A stretch of DNA of 25,266 nt from Niastella sp. (GTDB taxonomy: Bacteria; Bacteroidota; Bacteroidia; Chitinophagales; Chitinophagaceae): the NCBI GenBank assembly GCA_021154515.1, contig JAJKIL010000216.1, positions 1 to 25,266 on the forward strand. The letters are read 5' to 3'. Made by a program: the position numbers and the translations under genes. A model generated the notes under the pieces. The model did not search any database. It was not told the DNA's origin and saw nothing but the letters and a program-made list of their open reading frames with translations. Positions 8,722-16,436 of the stretch are shown here, one piece after another; positions within the stretch are counted from its first letter, which is position 1, and each line of letters begins with the position of its first letter.

Positions 8722-8752
8722 AAAAAAGGCGCCCCGATTGAACGGAACGCCT
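8722..8752 (-). terminator. rho-independent terminator of the FadN-type gene
   Basis: On the minus strand AGGCGTTCCG pairs with CGGGGCGCCT (10 bp including two G-U pairs) around loop TTCAAT and is followed by six U. The two wobble pairs would be A-C mismatches on the plus strand, so the hairpin is built for minus-strand RNA. It lies 29 nt after the stop of the 8782-11163 gene. Confidence 0.9.
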
Positions 8753-8781
8753 AATTTTCTCATGTGACGCCTAAATTGTTA

Positions 8782-11163
8782 TCAATTGCGGATTGGCTTT
8801 CCGCCTTTTAAAACGCTTTGAATTCTTTCCAGGGTTTTCTTTTCTCCACAGAGTGAAAGAAAGGCTTCCCTTTCAAGATCCAGTAAATATTTTTCAGATA
8901 CTAAAGTTGGTTCGCTTAAATCGCCCCCGCACATAACGTACGCCAGCTTTTTGGCCACCGTTACATCGTGATCGGTGGCATAGTTTGCCCGCCACATGCC
9001 ATTGATGCCGGCATATAAAGCGCCAAGCGCCGAACGGCCCAGTACTTTTACATCGGTACGTTGTACAGGGGTAACATAACCGCTGTCGAACAGTTCGATC
9101 ACGCTTTTCCTGGCTTCGGCTATGCGCCGGCCCTGGTTCAATACTATTTCGTCTTTTCCTTTGCGTAAAATACCCAGTTCAAATCCTTCTGCGGCTGAGG
9201 TAGCTACTTTTGCCGTAGCTATGGTTAGAAATCTGTTCTTGAGGGTAATGGTATCCGGTTCATCTTCGTGCATTTCATCAGCAGCGCGTAACACAAATTC
9301 TTTGGTACCGCCACCGCCGGGGATCAGGCCAACGCCTAATTCAACCAACCCAATATAGGTTTCCGCGGCAGCACAAACTTTATCAGCATGCAAACTCATT
9401 TCACAAGCGCCGCCCAAAGCCAGGGCATGAGGCGCCACTACTACCGGAACTGAGGAATAACGTACCCGCATCATGGTATTCTGGAACATCCGAATAGCCA
9501 TATCCAACTCATCATACTCCTGCTCTATTGCAAACATAAAAATCATACCTACATTGGCGCCCGCACTAAAGTTGGGGCCTTCGTTGGCAATAACCAGTCC
9601 TTTATATTTCTCTTCAGCAATGGAGATCGATTTTTGAATGGCTTCTATCACCTCGCCGCCCATACTTCCCATTTTGGTGTACCATTCCAGTCCTAACACA
9701 TCATCGCCCAAATGGTAGAGCCGGCAATTGCTGTTTTTCCATACGGTCTGGTTCTCAAAATTTTTCATCACTATAAATGCATCGCCACCGGGCAGTGATT
9801 TATACGATTTTGAGGCTACATCGTAATATAGCCGCTTGCCATTTTCAACTTTATAAAAGCTTTTTATTCCGGCTGCCAGCATCTCGTTCACCCAGGGGGC
9901 AACCGTGTAGCCGGCTTCCTTCATTTTCTTTATGGTGCCTTCAACACCCAGTACATCCCAGCTTTCAAAGGCGCCGATCTCCCAGCCAAAACCAGCCATC
10001 ATGGCGTCATCCACGCGATAGATCTCGTCAGAGATCTCCGGAATACGGTGCGAGATATACGAAAACAGCCCGTAATGAAAATGACGATAGAATTCACCTG
10101 CCTTATCGGTTCCGGCACACAGCGCCTTCAACCTTGTGTTAAGGTCATCGATGGGCCTGGCCGCTTCAACCGTTGCAAATTTTGCTTTGGCGCGGGGTTT
10201 ATATTCGAATGTTTTTAGATCGAGGGTAAATATTTCTTTTTCGCCTTTCTCACCTTTCTTTTTGGCAAAGAAACCTTGTCCGGTTTTATCGCCCAGCTGA
10301 TTGCTGGTTACCATTTTCTCCAACCAGGCAGGAATGATAAAGGCATCCCGGTGCTCATCGTTGGGACAATTATCATACACGCCTTTGGCAACCTTTACCA
10401 GGGTATCAATACCCACTACATCGGCGGTTCTGAAAGTGGCCGATTTGGGGCGGCCAATGATGGGGCCGGTCAGCGCATCGATCTCGTCGATGGTCAATCC
10501 CATTTTATCAACCAGGCCAAAGATGGCCATAATGCCATACACCCCTATGCGGTTGGCAATAAATGCAGGCGTATCCTTACACAGTACGGTGGTTTTACCT
10601 AAGTACAGGTCGCCATATTGCATCAGGAAATCAACTACGGCTGCATCAGTATGTGGTGTTGGAATTATTTCGAGTAACCGTAAATACCGGGGAGGATTGA
10701 AAAAGTGCGTTCCGCAGAAGTGTTTTTTGAAATCATCACTCCGGCCTTCGGCCATCAGGTGAATAGGAATACCGGAGGTGTTGGAAGTAATGAGCGTGCC
10801 CGGCGTGCGGAATTTTTCTACTTCTGCAAAAATTTGTTGTTTAATATCAAGCCGTTCTACTACTACCTCTATTATCCAGTCGCACCCGGTAATAGCTGAC
10901 ATATTATCGGTGAAATTACCGGTGGTGATCTTCTTCACCACATCCTTTGTGTAAACCGGAGAAGGGTTACTTTTTAAAGCAGCTTGCAATGCATCGTTTA
11001 CCAGTTTGTTGCGGGCGGCTTTGTTATTGCTTTCTGCAGCTTCCTTCGGCACCATGTCTAATAACAACACCTGTACGCCAACGCCTGCGAAATGACAGGC
11101 TATGCGCGAACCCATAACACCACTGCCTAATACAGCTACTTTTTTAATGATTCGTTTAGTCAT
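8782..11163 (-). CDS. 3-hydroxyacyl-CoA dehydrogenase / enoyl-CoA hydratase fusion (FadN-type)
   Basis: Bifunctional fatty-acid beta-oxidation enzyme that hydrates enoyl-CoA and oxidises 3-hydroxyacyl-CoA with NAD+. The 793-residue product has the dehydrogenase first: NAD motif GSGVMG (13-18), HFFNPP with catalytic H153, the paired Glu in LLEIIP (E165) and PAFIANRIGVYG. A second dehydrogenase C-terminal-like segment lies near 330-430. The crotonase domain occupies about 470-700, with NFSAGANVGMIF and GLVELGVGLIPGGGGTKEF. This order is the reverse of E. coli FadB and matches Bacillus FadN (about 790 residues). It has its own canonical promoter and terminator. No fadA or acyl-CoA dehydrogenase lies next to it downstream, which is unusual for a beta-oxidation gene. 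Confidence 0.94.
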   Translation of the reverse strand: MTKRIIKKVAVLGSGVMGSRIACHFAGVGVQVLLLDMVPKEAAESNNKAARNKLVNDALQAALKSNPSPVYTKDVVKKITTGNFTDNMSAITGCDWIIEVVVERLDIKQQIFAEVEKFRTPGTLITSNTSGIPIHLMAEGRSDDFKKHFCGTHFFNPPRYLRLLEIIPTPHTDAAVVDFLMQYGDLYLGKTTVLCKDTPAFIANRIGVYGIMAIFGLVDKMGLTIDEIDALTGPIIGRPKSATFRTADVVGIDTLVKVAKGVYDNCPNDEHRDAFIIPAWLEKMVTSNQLGDKTGQGFFAKKKGEKGEKEIFTLDLKTFEYKPRAKAKFATVEAARPIDDLNTRLKALCAGTDKAGEFYRHFHYGLFSYISHRIPEISDEIYRVDDAMMAGFGWEIGAFESWDVLGVEGTIKKMKEAGYTVAPWVNEMLAAGIKSFYKVENGKRLYYDVASKSYKSLPGGDAFIVMKNFENQTVWKNSNCRLYHLGDDVLGLEWYTKMGSMGGEVIEAIQKSISIAEEKYKGLVIANEGPNFSAGANVGMIFMFAIEQEYDELDMAIRMFQNTMMRVRYSSVPVVVAPHALALGGACEMSLHADKVCAAAETYIGLVELGVGLIPGGGGTKEFVLRAADEMHEDEPDTITLKNRFLTIATAKVATSAAEGFELGILRKGKDEIVLNQGRRIAEARKSVIELFDSGYVTPVQRTDVKVLGRSALGALYAGINGMWRANYATDHDVTVAKKLAYVMCGGDLSEPTLVSEKYLLDLEREAFLSLCGEKKTLERIQSVLKGGKPIRN

Positions 11164-11167
11164 AAAA

Positions 11168-11191
11168 AAATAGTTAGCTAAACAACTATTT
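11168..11191. promoter_or_regulatory. palindromic operator candidate in the FadN-type leader
   Basis: Perfect 8-bp inverted repeat AAATAGTT/AACTATTT (11168-11175 with 11184-11191) around an 8-nt centre, with the palindrome TTAGCTAA (11174-11181) partly inside. It lies between the -7 box and the start codon, across the predicted transcription start, so a bound repressor would block the promoter. A TetR-type fatty-acid regulator is a guess from context only. Confidence 0.5.
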
Positions 11192-11192
11192 C

Positions 11193-11222
11193 CAAAGATA
11201 GTAATAAATACGCTTCATCCAA
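11193..11222 (-). promoter_or_regulatory. canonical Bacteroidota promoter of the FadN-type gene
   Basis: On the minus strand a -33 TTG (11222-11220), a 19-nt spacer and the -7 box TATCTTTG (11200-11193) fit the TTG-N19-TAnnTTTG consensus exactly. The start codon is about 30 nt downstream, giving a leader of roughly 20-25 nt. Confidence 0.8.
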
Positions 11223-11314
11223 GAGCTTTTTATAAATTAGCAAGTTTATAAGAACGATACTTTCAGTAAGCATTTGTATAAGTTATTGGCTCTCCGTTTA
11301 AAATTGCCATAAAT

Positions 11315-12631
11315 ATGCGTAACGATGCGCTTAAAATTTTTACTGCAGGGGTGCGGGCAGTGCAACCGCAATATTTGTTGTCCAGGTATATGCGCTGGCA
11401 GCACCAGCAACTGCAGTTGGGCGACCAGCTTTTTAAACAGCCCGATATAAACAAGGTATATATTATAGGGGCCGGAAAAGCCAGCGCCGCCATGGCCCGC
11501 GAAACGGAGATCATCCTCGGCAGCCGCATCGATGCGGGATTCATTGTTACCAAATACGAACACACATTCCCATTAAAGACCATTCAATGTATTGAAGCCG
11601 CCCATCCTGTGCCGGATGACAACAGTGTTCAGGCCGGTCGCGAAATGATCCGGCTGCTAAAAAATGCTACTGAAAAAGATGTGGTGATCGCTTTAATAAG
11701 CGGGGGCGCTTCGGCGCTGCTGGTTGATTGCCCGCCCGGCATTTTGTTAAGCGAACTGCAGGTTGTTTTTAGCAAGCTGTTGCAATGTGGAGCAAGCATT
11801 GAAGAAATGAATACAGTGCGAAAACATTTGTCGGCCGGGATTAAAGGCGGACAATTACTACGCACAGCCTGGCCCGCCACGGTGGTTAGTTTTATCTTAA
11901 GCGATGTGATCGGTGATCCGCTCGATAGCATTGCCAGCGGGCCTACCGTTGCCGATCGCAGCACATTCACCGATGCCTGGGAAATAGTTCGCAAGTACCA
12001 GTTGTTGGATGTACTACCGGTGAGTATCATCCGTTGGTTGCAATTAGGATTGAACAACCAGGTGGCAGAAACGCCCAAACCGGATGATCCCATTTTTGCA
12101 AAGAGTTTTAATTACCTCATTGGCACCAACCGGGTGGCGCTGGAAGCCGCTGCCGTCATGGCCCGTGATTTACACTATACACCGGTGATTGTAACCGATT
12201 CCCTGCAAGGAGAGGCGCGGGATAAAGCGCAGGAGCTGGTAGCCCAGTTACAACGGTACGAAGGACCACGCCCCGCCTGTTTATTACTGGGAGGCGAAAC
12301 AACTGTTACCATTAAAAACGCGGGTAAAGGTGGGCGTAACCAGGAGTTTGCCCTGGCTGCCATGATCGCCCTGCAACAGGCTTTCCCTGATAGCAGCCAA
12401 ATGCCGGTTTTACTCAGCGCGGGCACCGATGGTACCGATGGCCCTACCAATGCCGCGGGTGCGGTGGTTGATAAAGGCGTGCTGCAATTAACCGCCCAAC
12501 GGGGACTATCACCTGAAAAGTATTTAGAACAAAACGATTCCTGGAATTTTTTTAATCAGGTTAGCGGGCATATTATTACGGGACCAACGCATACTAATGT
12601 AATGGATATTATTGTAGTGTTGATACCTTAA
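11315..12631 (+). CDS. glycerate kinase, class II (DUF4147/MOFRL family)
   Basis: ATP-dependent kinase that phosphorylates D-glycerate, normally giving 2-phosphoglycerate in this family (GckA/TtuD type). The 438-residue product has an N-terminal DUF4147-like domain with GAGKASAAMA, LISGGASALL and SFILSDVIGDPLDSIASGPT. The C-terminal MOFRL domain has LLLGGETTVTI, GKGGRNQEFALAAMIAL and SAGTDGTDGPTNAAGAVVD, ending in THTNVMDIIVVLI. The length fits the family. The ATG at 11315 begins the usual first helix. The gene diverges from the FadN-type gene over 151 nt and converges on a hydroxyacid reductase gene that could make or use tartronate semialdehyde. That link is inference only, since the genes lie on opposite strands. 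Confidence 0.93.
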   Translation: MRNDALKIFTAGVRAVQPQYLLSRYMRWQHQQLQLGDQLFKQPDINKVYIIGAGKASAAMARETEIILGSRIDAGFIVTKYEHTFPLKTIQCIEAAHPVPDDNSVQAGREMIRLLKNATEKDVVIALISGGASALLVDCPPGILLSELQVVFSKLLQCGASIEEMNTVRKHLSAGIKGGQLLRTAWPATVVSFILSDVIGDPLDSIASGPTVADRSTFTDAWEIVRKYQLLDVLPVSIIRWLQLGLNNQVAETPKPDDPIFAKSFNYLIGTNRVALEAAAVMARDLHYTPVIVTDSLQGEARDKAQELVAQLQRYEGPRPACLLLGGETTVTIKNAGKGGRNQEFALAAMIALQQAFPDSSQMPVLLSAGTDGTDGPTNAAGAVVDKGVLQLTAQRGLSPEKYLEQNDSWNFFNQVSGHIITGPTHTNVMDIIVVLIP

Positions 12632-12638
12632 TGAAGGA

Positions 12639-12752
12639 AGTTGACCAGTTAACCAGTTGACAAGTTGACCAGGTTAGAAGTTGATAGCGTTGATAAAGGG
12701 AATGAATTAAAAGTAGGAAGTTAACGGGTTGAAAAGTTAACGAGTTAACACG
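12639..12752. repeat. degenerate GTTAACCAGTTGACCAG-type intergenic tract
   Basis: A run of imperfect units built from AGTTGACCAGTT, AGTTAACCAG, AAGTTGATA and AGTTAACGGG right after the glycerate kinase stop. TTGACCAGTTAACCAG (12641-12656) recurs exactly at 18441-18456. Tracts of this kind appear dispersed after gene ends. The rest of the gene-free stretch 12632-12958 holds the terminator at 12766-12802 and, from about 12870, an AT-rich stretch with repeated AAACTTT/CAACTT words; nothing else was recognised. Confidence 0.7.
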
Positions 12753-12765
12753 GAATACAATATAA

Positions 12766-12802
12766 AAAAGAGCCCGGGTTGTTTAACAGCCTGGGCTCTT
12801 TT
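12766..12802. terminator. terminator between converging genes
   Basis: AAAAGAGCCCGGG (12766-12778) pairs with CCTGGGCTCTTTT (12790-12802) around an 11-nt loop. The single non-Watson-Crick pair is G-U on the plus strand and C-A on the minus strand, so it fits plus-strand RNA (glycerate kinase) slightly better. A-tracts and T-tracts on both sides allow it to work for the converging reductase gene as well. Confidence 0.85.
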
Positions 12803-12958
12803 CATATAAGAACTCAATAACCTAAATTACAAACCTGCACCTACGAGCCACGAAGGGAAAGCTTTATATTTCAAACTAAAAAACTAAAAAACTTGCCCTT
12901 TAATCCATGAGCGCTATACATTAAACTTTAAACATTCAACTTAAAACTTTCAACTGTA

Positions 12959-13822
12959 TTACTGCCCTCCGGTAGCCACTGCGCTCCAATCCATCTCAGG
13001 ATCTTTCTTAATAACCTCCTGCATATGACGTTTCAACAGATCGGCCAACGGCATTTTTTGTTGAACCTGGTCGGCTTGCGACAACACCAGGTTAAGGTCC
13101 TTCAACCCTAACTGCGCTGTAAAGGCGGCAGGTGTAAATTGTTGGTTAACTATGATCTTGCTGTAGTTCTGATAGATCGGGGTGTTGAAAATAGTTTGCC
13201 CGAAGAAGTTCCACATTTTAAGCGCATCTACGCCACTGTTACTGGCAAGGGCGGCGCTTTCGCCAATGGCTTCCATGGCAGCGGCTATAGTAAAGTTGCC
13301 ACATAATTTAACGGTGTTGGCAGCAGTGATGTTGTCACCAAAGTCCCATACGCCGGCGCCACCTGCATCTTTTAATAATTGTTCAAATTGCTGGCGCAGT
13401 TTGGCGTCGCCTGATACCACAAAATTCAGTTTACGGGCACGGGCCGCATCGGGCCGGCCAAATACCGGGGTAGCCAGGTACTGAGAACCGTTTTGCGTAT
13501 GCTGTTGGCTCAGTTCTTCTGCGGTGAGTGGTAATATGGTGCTCATGGAAAGATGCACGCCACCGGGCTGCATGTTATTTATTAATCCATCAGCGCCCTC
13601 GGTGATCGTCTTTAACGCTTTGTCATCCGATACCATAGTGATGATGAATGCGCATTCAGCAGCCAGTGCTTTTACTGATCCTGCCTCTTTAGCGCCTTTG
13701 TCAACCAATGGTTTTGTTTTGGAAGCGGTACGGTTGTATACATATAACTCATGACCGCTTTGCAGAATATTCTCTGCGATGGGAGTGCCCAGGTTGCCCA
13801 GTCCAATAAATCCAATTTTCAT
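12959..13822 (-). CDS. NAD(P)-dependent beta-hydroxyacid dehydrogenase (3-hydroxyisobutyrate dehydrogenase-like)
   Basis: Rossmann-fold oxidoreductase of 287 residues in the 6-phosphogluconate/3-hydroxyisobutyrate dehydrogenase superfamily. The nucleotide loop is GLGNLG (7-12), followed by VYNRT, where Arg31 suggests NADP(H) preference. The substrate-side segment is LSMSTILPLTAEEL. ATPVFGRPDAA replaces the usual DAPVSGG motif. The catalytic Lys and helper Asn are K172 and N176 in KLCGN. The GRPDAA form resembles the GLYR/imine-reductase-like branch, so the substrate is uncertain; succinic or tartronate semialdehyde are possible. The start ATG at 13822 begins directly at MKIGFIGLG. It is separated from metG by a terminator and converges on the glycerate kinase gene. 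Confidence 0.88.
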   Translation of the reverse strand: MKIGFIGLGNLGTPIAENILQSGHELYVYNRTASKTKPLVDKGAKEAGSVKALAAECAFIITMVSDDKALKTITEGADGLINNMQPGGVHLSMSTILPLTAEELSQQHTQNGSQYLATPVFGRPDAARARKLNFVVSGDAKLRQQFEQLLKDAGGAGVWDFGDNITAANTVKLCGNFTIAAAMEAIGESAALASNSGVDALKMWNFFGQTIFNTPIYQNYSKIIVNQQFTPAAFTAQLGLKDLNLVLSQADQVQQKMPLADLLKRHMQEVIKKDPEMDWSAVATGGQ

Positions 13823-13841
13823 AAACTAATGTTTTTAAATG

Positions 13842-13878
13842 AAAAAGGCGAGCCACCTTTGGAAGGTGACCCGCCTTT
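13842..13878 (-). terminator. rho-independent terminator of metG
   Basis: A two-part hairpin, AAAGGCG/CGCCTTT (13844-13850 with 13872-13878) outside and CACCTT/AAGGTG (13854-13859 with 13863-13868) inside, with a 3-nt internal loop on each side. On the minus strand it ends in five U. It lies 17 nt after the metG stop and 20 nt before the start of the next minus-strand gene. Confidence 0.88.
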
Positions 13879-13895
13879 ACACCTTCATAAAATAT

Positions 13896-15992
13896 TTAAC
13901 TCACTGAAGAACCATTGTCGATAGCATCGATGGGGTTGACGAAATGCAGTTTGCCTGCTTTGTCTTCCGCCATCAATATCATGCCATTGCTTTCAATGCC
14001 ACGCATTTTGCGGGGCGCCAGGTTAGCTACCACCACCACCTGTTTACCGGTGATGTTTTCGGGCTGAAAATGTTCAGCGATACCCGAAACAATGGTACGG
14101 GTTTCAAAACCCAGGTCAACCTGCAGCTTTAACAGCTTGTCGGCCTTTGGCACTTTTTCAGCAGCCACAATGGTGCCTACCCGAAGATCGAGTTTGGCAA
14201 AATCATCGTACACGATCTGTTCTTTCAACGCATCAGGTTGTGCATCGGCTGCTTTTGCTGCTTCTGTTTTTGTATCGGCAGGTTGCGCTGGTTTAACCAG
14301 TCCGGCTTTTAATTTGGTGACCTGTGCTTCTATCTCTGCATCTTCTATTTTGCGGAACAGTAATTCCGGTGCCCGTAAGCTATAACCCACACTCAGCAAT
14401 TTTGTTTTACCGGCGTTCTCCCAATCCAGCATTTTTTCCACCACCTTCATCAGGTGCAGCATTTTTTTAGCGGTAGCTGGCAAAAATGGGTTGATCATGA
14501 TCGCCAGGTTGGCGGTCAGTTGCAAACAAATATGCAAACAGTTATCGATCAGTTTTTGTACTGCCGGGTCCGCTTCCAGGCGTTTGGCAACAATCCAGGG
14601 TTCTTTTTCCTGCATGTATTTGTTGCCTTTTCTGGCCAGGTCAATAACCTCAAACAGGGCATCACGGAATTTGAAATTCTCAATGCTTTCTTCCACCCTG
14701 TTTTTAGCAGCCTCAAACTCTGCCAACATGTTTTTGTCGGTATCGTCCATTACATCTGCGTGCAATGGTGGCACTTTGCCGCCACACAATTTGTGCATCA
14801 GTACAAAGGCCCGGTTCACAAAGTTGCCGAAGATGCTTACCAGTTCACTGTTATTGCGGTCCTGAAAATCTTTCCAGGTAAAATCGTTGTCCTTGGTTTC
14901 CGGTGCATTGCTGCAAAGCACATACCGCAGCACATCTTCACAACCAGGGAAATCTTTTATGTATTCATGCACCCAAACCGCCCAGTTGCGGCTGGTGCTT
15001 ACTTTATCGCCTTCAATGTTCAGGAATTCATTGGCAGGCACATTTTCGGGCAGTACAAATCCACCATGCGCTTGTAACATCGCCGGGAAAATGATACAGT
15101 GGAAAACGATATTATCTTTTCCAATAAAGTGAACCAGTTTGGTGTCTTCCTTGCACCAGTAGTCGGCCCATGTTTCGGTTAATTCCTTGGTGGCGGAAAT
15201 ATACCCGATGGGCGCATCGAACCACACGTATAGTACTTTGCCTTCGGCATCGGGCAGGGGAACTTTTACGCCCCAGCTGCTGTCGCGCGTCATGGCGCGG
15301 CTTTGCAGGCCACTGTCGAGCCAGCTTTTACACTGACCATATACGTTGTTCTTCCATTCGGTATGTCCTTCCAGGATCCAGCCCTTCAGCCATTCCTCAT
15401 AGTTTTGCAGGGGAAAGTACCAGTGTTTGGTTTTCCGTTTTACCGGTACGGCATCACTGAGGGTGCTGCGGGGATGAATCAATTGTTCAGGACTTAATGA
15501 AGAACCGCAACGTTCGCACTGGTCGCCATACGCATTGGGATTGGCGCAAATGGGACAGGTGCCGGTAATATAGCGGTCGGCCAGGAACGTATTGGTTTTT
15601 TCATCATAAAATTGTTCGGTCTCTTTTTCCTCGAACAACCCGTCGTCGTACAGCTTTTTGAAAAAGGCAGCTGCCGTTTCGTGGTGAACCTGGTTGCTGG
15701 TGCGGGAATAGATATCGAAAGAAATGCCCATTTGTTCAAAACTTTCCTTGATCAGGGCATGGTATTTATCTACAATCTGTTGCGGACTAACGCCTTCTTT
15801 CATGGCGCGAATGGTAATGGGAACCCCATGTTCATCACTGCCACCAATGAATTTGATATCTCTTTTCTGCGCCCGTTGGTAACGCACGTAAATATCAGCC
15901 GGTAAATAGCAGCCTGCGAGGTGACCGATATGCACCGGACCATTGGCGTACGGCAGGGCCGCTGTGACTAAATAGCGCTTAAAATTGCTCAT
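13896..15992 (-). CDS. metG: methionine--tRNA ligase (MetRS)
   Basis: Class I aminoacyl-tRNA synthetase that charges tRNA-Met in the cytoplasm. The product from the chosen start is 698 residues. The HIGH motif is HIGH itself (21-24, in PYANGPVHIGH). The zinc knuckle is CPIC...CERC (146-162, two CxxC pairs). The KMSKS-type loop is KVSTS (330-334), followed by RNWAVWV. An anticodon-binding helical domain spans about 395-550. After a linker rich in Ala, Lys and Pro, a C-terminal tRNA-binding OB-fold begins at LDLRVGTIVAAE, for MetRS dimerisation and tRNA binding. The ATG at 15992 is chosen because MSNFKRYLVTAALPYANG is the normal N-terminus; an in-frame ATG at 16091 would add 33 unlikely residues. 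Confidence 0.97.
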   Translation of the reverse strand: MSNFKRYLVTAALPYANGPVHIGHLAGCYLPADIYVRYQRAQKRDIKFIGGSDEHGVPITIRAMKEGVSPQQIVDKYHALIKESFEQMGISFDIYSRTSNQVHHETAAAFFKKLYDDGLFEEKETEQFYDEKTNTFLADRYITGTCPICANPNAYGDQCERCGSSLSPEQLIHPRSTLSDAVPVKRKTKHWYFPLQNYEEWLKGWILEGHTEWKNNVYGQCKSWLDSGLQSRAMTRDSSWGVKVPLPDAEGKVLYVWFDAPIGYISATKELTETWADYWCKEDTKLVHFIGKDNIVFHCIIFPAMLQAHGGFVLPENVPANEFLNIEGDKVSTSRNWAVWVHEYIKDFPGCEDVLRYVLCSNAPETKDNDFTWKDFQDRNNSELVSIFGNFVNRAFVLMHKLCGGKVPPLHADVMDDTDKNMLAEFEAAKNRVEESIENFKFRDALFEVIDLARKGNKYMQEKEPWIVAKRLEADPAVQKLIDNCLHICLQLTANLAIMINPFLPATAKKMLHLMKVVEKMLDWENAGKTKLLSVGYSLRAPELLFRKIEDAEIEAQVTKLKAGLVKPAQPADTKTEAAKAADAQPDALKEQIVYDDFAKLDLRVGTIVAAEKVPKADKLLKLQVDLGFETRTIVSGIAEHFQPENITGKQVVVVANLAPRKMRGIESNGMILMAEDKAGKLHFVNPIDAIDNGSSVS

Positions 15993-16047
15993 TTTGGTAA
16001 TCGTCTTTAGTATTTCTGATCGTCGTCCCTTGCATCGCACACTTGTA

Positions 16048-16065
16048 CTGCATATCGCTATGCAG
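16048..16065 (-). other. perfect hairpin with GCGA tetraloop in the metG leader
   Basis: On the minus strand CTGCATA and TATGCAG form a 7-bp stem closed by the GNRA-type loop GCGA, about 56 nt before the metG ATG and inside the predicted leader of about 90 nt. No known riboswitch or T-box core was recognised. Confidence 0.5.
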
Positions 16066-16088
16066 CCAGGCGGGCGAAGGGTGGATTG

Positions 16089-16096
16089 CAAAAATA
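16089..16096 (-). promoter_or_regulatory. -7 box (TAnnTTTG) of metG
   Basis: TATTTTTG on the minus strand, about 97 nt before the metG ATG, matches the Bacteroidota -7 element. It predicts a leader of about 90 nt that contains the 16048-16065 hairpin. A well-spaced -33 TTG was not found. Confidence 0.55.
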
Positions 16097-16197
16097 ACTA
16101 TAATCGGGGAGGGGATGAAATCGAAGGCAATTCTTAGTTTAAGGTTTAAAGTTCAAATGACGAAGCGAAAGATTGAAAAGGTTGGGAAAAAGAAGAT

Positions 16198-16365
16198 TTA
16201 CCATGATAAAAGACCGATGGCCACCCAAACCGCAATGAAAAAAGCCACAAACATCACTTCATTATTGATCTCCGAGCCGCGTTTTTTGCGAACGAGCAAC
16301 TGAAATAAGATCCAGCCTACAAAAGCAATGGCCATTAATAAGGCTATAACAATGCGTGCTGCCAT
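16198..16365 (-). CDS. small two-helix membrane protein, 55 residues, function unknown
   Basis: This short frame begins at ATG 16365 and ends at TAA 16198. The product starts MAARIVIALLMAIAFVGWIL (first membrane helix, about residues 4-24). A basic loop RKKRGSE (27-32) follows, then a second helix in VMFVAFFIAVWVAIGLLSW (37-55), with the stop directly after it. The basic loop suggests both ends face the periplasm. I do not recognise the family. Support for a real gene is the clean two-helix pattern, an exact TATATTTG promoter box 4 nt before the ATG, and placement in an otherwise empty gap. It is upstream of metG on the same strand but metG has its own promoter 100 nt further on. Confidence 0.72.
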   Translation of the reverse strand: MAARIVIALLMAIAFVGWILFQLLVRKKRGSEINNEVMFVAFFIAVWVAIGLLSW

Positions 16366-16369
16366 GTAA

Positions 16370-16377
16370 CAAATATA
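16370..16377 (-). promoter_or_regulatory. -7 box (TAnnTTTG) of the small membrane protein gene
   Basis: TATATTTG on the minus strand, separated from the ATG by only 4 nt (TTAC). A possible -33 TTG lies at 16403-16401, 23 nt upstream, slightly far. The mRNA would be leaderless or nearly so. The region is shared with the divergent LD-carboxypeptidase gene at 16437, whose own weaker box is CAACTTTG at 16401-16408. Confidence 0.6.
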
Positions 16378-16436
16378 ACTTTTTGTAAGGAGGCTAATAA
16401 CAACTTTGGAGTATATTTAAAAATCATATTCAGTAC

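Noticed and set aside
11315..13822. Glycerate kinase and hydroxyacid reductase as one glycerate pathway operon
   Set aside because: The genes converge on opposite strands with a terminator between, so co-transcription is excluded; a functional link is only a possibility.
15993..16091. 33-residue N-terminal extension of MetG
   Set aside because: The extension (CIAICSTSVRCKGRR) is unlike MetG N-termini and covers the predicted promoter and leader hairpin; ATG 15992 gives the normal start.
16043..16303. 86-codon plus-strand frame upstream of the LD-carboxypeptidase
   Set aside because: It lies opposite the metG leader and the small two-helix membrane protein, and the translation is Lys/Thr-rich with no domain-like pattern.
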